A stretch of 5,282 nt of DNA, from the NCBI GenBank assembly GCA_017540945.1, contig JAFYAB010000138.1, positions 1 through 5,282 on the forward strand. Direction: 5' to 3'. Origin of the DNA: Oscillospiraceae bacterium. Lineage in GTDB: Bacteria; Bacillota_A; Clostridia; Oscillospirales; Oscillospiraceae. Below the pieces are notes generated by a model, which saw nothing but the letters and a program-made list of their open reading frames with translations, was not told the origin of the DNA and searched no databases. The stretch's first letter is position 1. Each line of letters starts with the position of its first letter. The translations under genes were made by a program, and so were the position numbers. Below are positions 3,076 to 5,282 of this stretch, in pieces.

Positions 3076-5282
3076 TCAGTCGGCCAGCACGCGGTACATC
3101 CACAGAACGACCGTCTCGCGCAGGCAGTTCGTCTTGCCGTTGAACTTGCCGCCCGCGCCTTTCTCGATGCCCTTCTCGTAGGCCCACAGGACGGCCTTGT
3201 AGTAGTAGGCCTTGGGATCGGTCACGTCGCTGTAGGGGCTCTGGGTGATGGTGGGCGCGGGACTGCCCTGCTGCTTGTACAGAAAGACCAGCATGTCCCG
3301 GCGGCTCACGGTCTTCTTTCTGCCGAATTCCGTCGCGGTGACGCCCTTGGTGATGCCGTTTTCGTAGGCCCACAGGACAGCCTTGTAGTAGTAGGCCTTG
3401 GGATCGGTCACGTCGGTGAAGGGGCTCTTGGTCAGCGTGGATTCCGGCTTGCCGGCGGCGACCCACAGATAGAACATCGCGTCGCCGCGCTTGACAGCCT
3501 TGCCGACGCCGAAGGTGGTGGCAGTGACGCCGGCGGTGACCTGCGGATCGTGATAATAGGCCCAGAGGATCGCGTCGTAATAGTCCTTCCCCTCCTTCAC
3601 GTCTGTGAAGGGATTCCAGGGGCTGGGGTATTGGAATGTAAACGAAGAATAGTAGTCGGAGCCGGAGCTGGCAAACGCGTTCTTGACCGCCTCGCTGACC
3701 GTAAGCGTGTAGGTTCCGCGCAGATTCGTCCGCGCATCCACGTAGAAATAGAACGTACCGTTTTTTGAATAAATCCTGACGTCAGAATGCCCGTCCAGAT
3801 CCAGGTCAAGCAGGGAGACGTTATACCCCCCCGAGCTCATCCCGATGTCTCCCTGATTCGACATGACGACAAGCTCCAAACCGATGGCAAATCCAGGGTG
3901 CTCGACGGGTCCGCTGCGGAAGTCGAAGGTGAAGCTGCCGAGGTCCGCCGGGGCAATGATCTCCGTGGTCTTGTCCACGCCGAGCTGACCGGCGGGGCTC
4001 GAACACGAATACAACCAGTATACTGTGCCGCTTTCGCTGTCCGTTGCCTCACTCTTATTGCCTTTGTATGCCTGGATCAGCTTTGGACAGCTTCCGATGT
4101 TCAGAGTGTCGATGCCGTTGTTGAAGCAGTACAAGGTGCTCAGCTCTGTATTCTTGCTGATGTCAAGAGAAGTCAAAAGGTTCCCATAGCATTCAAAAAA
4201 CATCAGCGCCGTATTCTTGCTGACGTCCAGGGAAGCCAAACGGTTTCCATAGCATTTCAAAGTCCGCAGCGCCGTATTCTTGCTGACGTCCAGGGAAATC
4301 AAACGGTTAATAGAGCAATTCAAAAACTGCAGCGCTGTATTCTTGCTGACGTCAAGAGAAGTCAAAAGGTTCTTTTGGCAATCCAAAAACTGCAGCGCCG
4401 TATTCTTGCTGATGTCCAAGGAAGTCAAATTGTTTTTCGTGCAGTCCAAATTCTTCAGCGCCGTGTTCTGGCTCACATCCAACGCCGTCAGTTGATTGTA
4501 GGCACACCGAAGGTCCTCCAGCGCCGTACAACCGGTGACATGCAAGGTCGTCAGACAGCAGAGAACACAAGAGAGCTTCTTCAGCGAAGCGTTGTTACTC
4601 ACGTCCAAATACTCGAGCGAACTATGTCCGCTGATGGCCAAGGTTGTCAGCCGGTTGTCTCCGCAGCACAGAGTAGTAAGGTCCTTATTCCCGCTGAAGT
4701 CCAGCGACGTCAGTTGATTATCGGTGCAGTATAACAGCTGCAGTTCCGGGTTGCCGCTGACGTCCAAGGTCTTCAATTGGTTGTGTTCGCAATTCAGGAA
4801 CCACAGCTCCGGGTTCTGACACAGATTCAGACTGGTCAGCTTATTGTTATAGACGGACAGGACCATCAGCGCAGGACAGGTCTGCACGTCCAGATTTGTC
4901 AGCCGACTGCTGTCGCATTCCAAATACTGCAGATCAGTACAGTTTTTGACGTTCAGGCTGATCAAATCGCAGTTGACGCACCCCAGATCCGTCAGCGCCG
5001 TGCAGCCACTCACATCCAGTACTGTCAGGGCGTCGTGGCCGCTGACTTCTAAGCTGGTCAGTTTGGTGTTGTTGTAGCAGTACAAGGACTCAATGGACGG
5101 ATTGGTGTTCAGAAGATCCAATTCGGTAAAGCTGTTGCCGCTGCAGGAGAGATAGGTCACCGCCGAGAAATACTCAATGCCCTTCATGTTGGCGATGTTC
5201 CTGTTGCTCACGTCGATGCTGGTCACTGCGGCTCGCTCCGCGTCGCTCAGATAGCCGTCATGGTTGGTATCGAAGTTGGACG
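3076..5282 (-). CDS. Surface protein: EF-hand loop, Cys-type LRRs, three SLH domains (5' end missing)
   Basis: The gene runs off the window, so its signal peptide and start are not seen; 734 codons are visible. Numbering from the in-frame GTG at 5226, which is probably not the true start, the 18 preceding residues include a 12-residue EF-hand-like loop (DTNHDGYLSDAE, bases 5236-5271). Residues about 22-391 hold some 16 leucine-rich repeats, mostly 21 residues (LTSLDVSKNTALxxLxCxxN). Cysteine recurs at the same position: 83, 104, 146, 167, 188, 220, 241, 262, 283, 304, 325, 346 and 367. This matches the cysteine-ladder LRR of Listeria internalin J. Residues about 392-535 form an unrecognised, probably beta-rich linker with a possible calcium motif (DLDLDGHSD, 474-482). 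Three SLH domains follow at about 539-593, 603-655 and 665-716; SLH domains usually bind pyruvylated cell-wall polymers. The protein is therefore probably exported, wall-attached and used in adhesion or ligand binding. The ligand is unknown. It faces the metal operon tail to tail with no sign of shared function. Confidence 0.9.
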   Translation of the reverse strand, partial: SNFDTNHDGYLSDAERAAVTSIDVSNRNIANMKGIEYFSAVTYLSCSGNSFTELDLLNTNPSIESLYCYNNTKLTSLEVSGHDALTVLDVSGCTALTDLGCVNCDLISLNVKNCTDLQYLECDSSRLTNLDVQTCPALMVLSVYNNKLTSLNLCQNPELWFLNCEHNQLKTLDVSGNPELQLLYCTDNQLTSLDFSGNKDLTTLCCGDNRLTTLAISGHSSLEYLDVSNNASLKKLSCVLCCLTTLHVTGCTALEDLRCAYNQLTALDVSQNTALKNLDCTKNNLTSLDISKNTALQFLDCQKNLLTSLDVSKNTALQFLNCSINRLISLDVSKNTALRTLKCYGNRLASLDVSKNTALMFFECYGNLLTSLDISKNTELSTLYCFNNGIDTLNIGSCPKLIQAYKGNKSEATDSESGTVYWLYSCSSPAGQLGVDKTTEIIAPADLGSFTFDFRSGPVEHPGFAIGLELVVMSNQGDIGMSSGGYNVSLLDLDLDGHSDVRIYSKNGTFYFYVDARTNLRGTYTLTVSEAVKNAFASSGSDYYSSFTFQYPSPWNPFTDVKEGKDYYDAILWAYYHDPQVTAGVTATTFGVGKAVKRGDAMFYLWVAAGKPESTLTKSPFTDVTDPKAYYYKAVLWAYENGITKGVTATEFGRKKTVSRRDMLVFLYKQQGSPAPTITQSPYSDVTDPKAYYYKAVLWAYEKGIEKGAGGKFNGKTNCLRETVVLWMYRVLAD
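3176..3229 (-). repeat. 54-bp direct repeat within the third SLH domain
   Basis: This stretch matches 3362-3415 with a single difference (G at 3193, A at 3379), an offset of 186 bases or 62 codons. It encodes the DVTDPKAYYYKAVLWAYE core. Such near-identity at DNA level points to recent duplication or gene conversion between SLH modules. Confidence 0.85.
3362..3415 (-). repeat. 54-bp direct repeat within the second SLH domain
   Basis: This is the partner of 3176-3229, identical but for one base. The first SLH domain (DVKEGKDYYDAILWAYY) does not share this nucleotide identity, so only the second and third SLH units were duplicated or homogenised recently. Confidence 0.85.
4141..4518 (-). repeat. 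Six tandem 63-bp units encoding LRRs
   Basis: Units begin at 4141, 4204, 4267, 4330, 4393 and 4456, exactly 63 bases apart. On the + strand each starts with CAGC followed by a near-constant stretch such as CGTATTCTTGCTGACGTC; the second half of each unit is more variable. Each unit encodes one 21-residue repeat (SKNTAL core). The 4456 unit is the most diverged and grades into older repeats to its right. The array is a likely site for unit gain and loss by recombination or slippage. Confidence 0.88.

Noticed and set aside
3231..3238. TGTAGGGG inside the SLH coding region as another repeat end
   Set aside because: It is read in frame as part of the SPYSD segment, the corresponding site in the previous SLH module differs (TGAAGGGG), and there is no inverted partner nearby.
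2902..3768. 288-codon plus-strand open frame starting in the hairpin cluster
   Set aside because: It crosses the intergenic palindromes and then runs antisense to the SLH domains, with no ribosome site and no recognisable domain.
4141..4518. Evenly spaced repeats resembling a CRISPR array
   Set aside because: The 63-bp period is in frame within a long coding sequence, the 'spacers' encode conserved LRR positions, and no cas genes are present.
3787..4734. 315-codon plus-strand open frame opposite the LRR region, with repeated LQRRILADVQ-like units
   Set aside because: The periodicity simply mirrors the 63-bp LRR repeats. The minus-strand reading gives coherent LRR and SLH domains across 734 codons, so this frame is a shadow.

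Overview
The window reads as chromosomal DNA of a GC-rich, low-G+C-lineage (Bacillota/Clostridia-type) bacterium, plausibly a gut member of the Oscillospiraceae or relatives. The clues are AGGAGG-type ribosome sites, a textbook sigma-A promoter, a CadC-like regulator, a cell-surface protein with S-layer homology (SLH) domains, and interspersed palindromic repeats ending in GTAGGGG. The assignment is by gene style only; no taxonomic marker is present.

Left part (1-2829, + strand): a compact heavy-metal efflux operon. A repeat with a perfect 28-bp inverted repeat (16-88) lies upstream of a near-consensus promoter (122-150). An operator-like palindrome (158-183) covers the expected transcription start. 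Three genes follow: an ArsR/SmtB repressor with CadC-type metal sites (214-600), a free-standing 74-residue HMA metal-binding protein (619-843), and a Zn/Cd/Pb P1B-type ATPase that lacks its own N-terminal HMA domain (920-2782). A degenerate copy of the GTAGGGG repeat (858-898) sits between the HMA gene and the ATPase gene. A strong hairpin terminator (2796-2829) closes the operon. The expected logic is that metal releases the repressor, and the HMA protein and ATPase then bind and export the metal.

Middle (2783-3075): a gene-free stretch between convergent genes. Besides the terminator it holds a 12-bp palindrome and a cluster of six back-to-back short hairpins, nearly all with three-base loops, bounded by inverted CCGTAGGG ends (2876-3009). 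A seventh hairpin of the same design follows (3024-3040). This is the least explained part of the window.

Right part (3076-5282, - strand): the 3' portion of a large secreted or surface protein gene, cut by the window edge at its 5' end. Its visible order is an EF-hand-like calcium loop, about 16 cysteine-containing leucine-rich repeats of 21 residues (internalin J-like 'cysteine ladder'), a linker domain I do not recognise, and three C-terminal SLH domains. The LRR and linker DNA is much more AT-rich than the SLH DNA, which suggests a mosaic gene. Six neighbouring LRR units are near-identical 63-bp tandem repeats.
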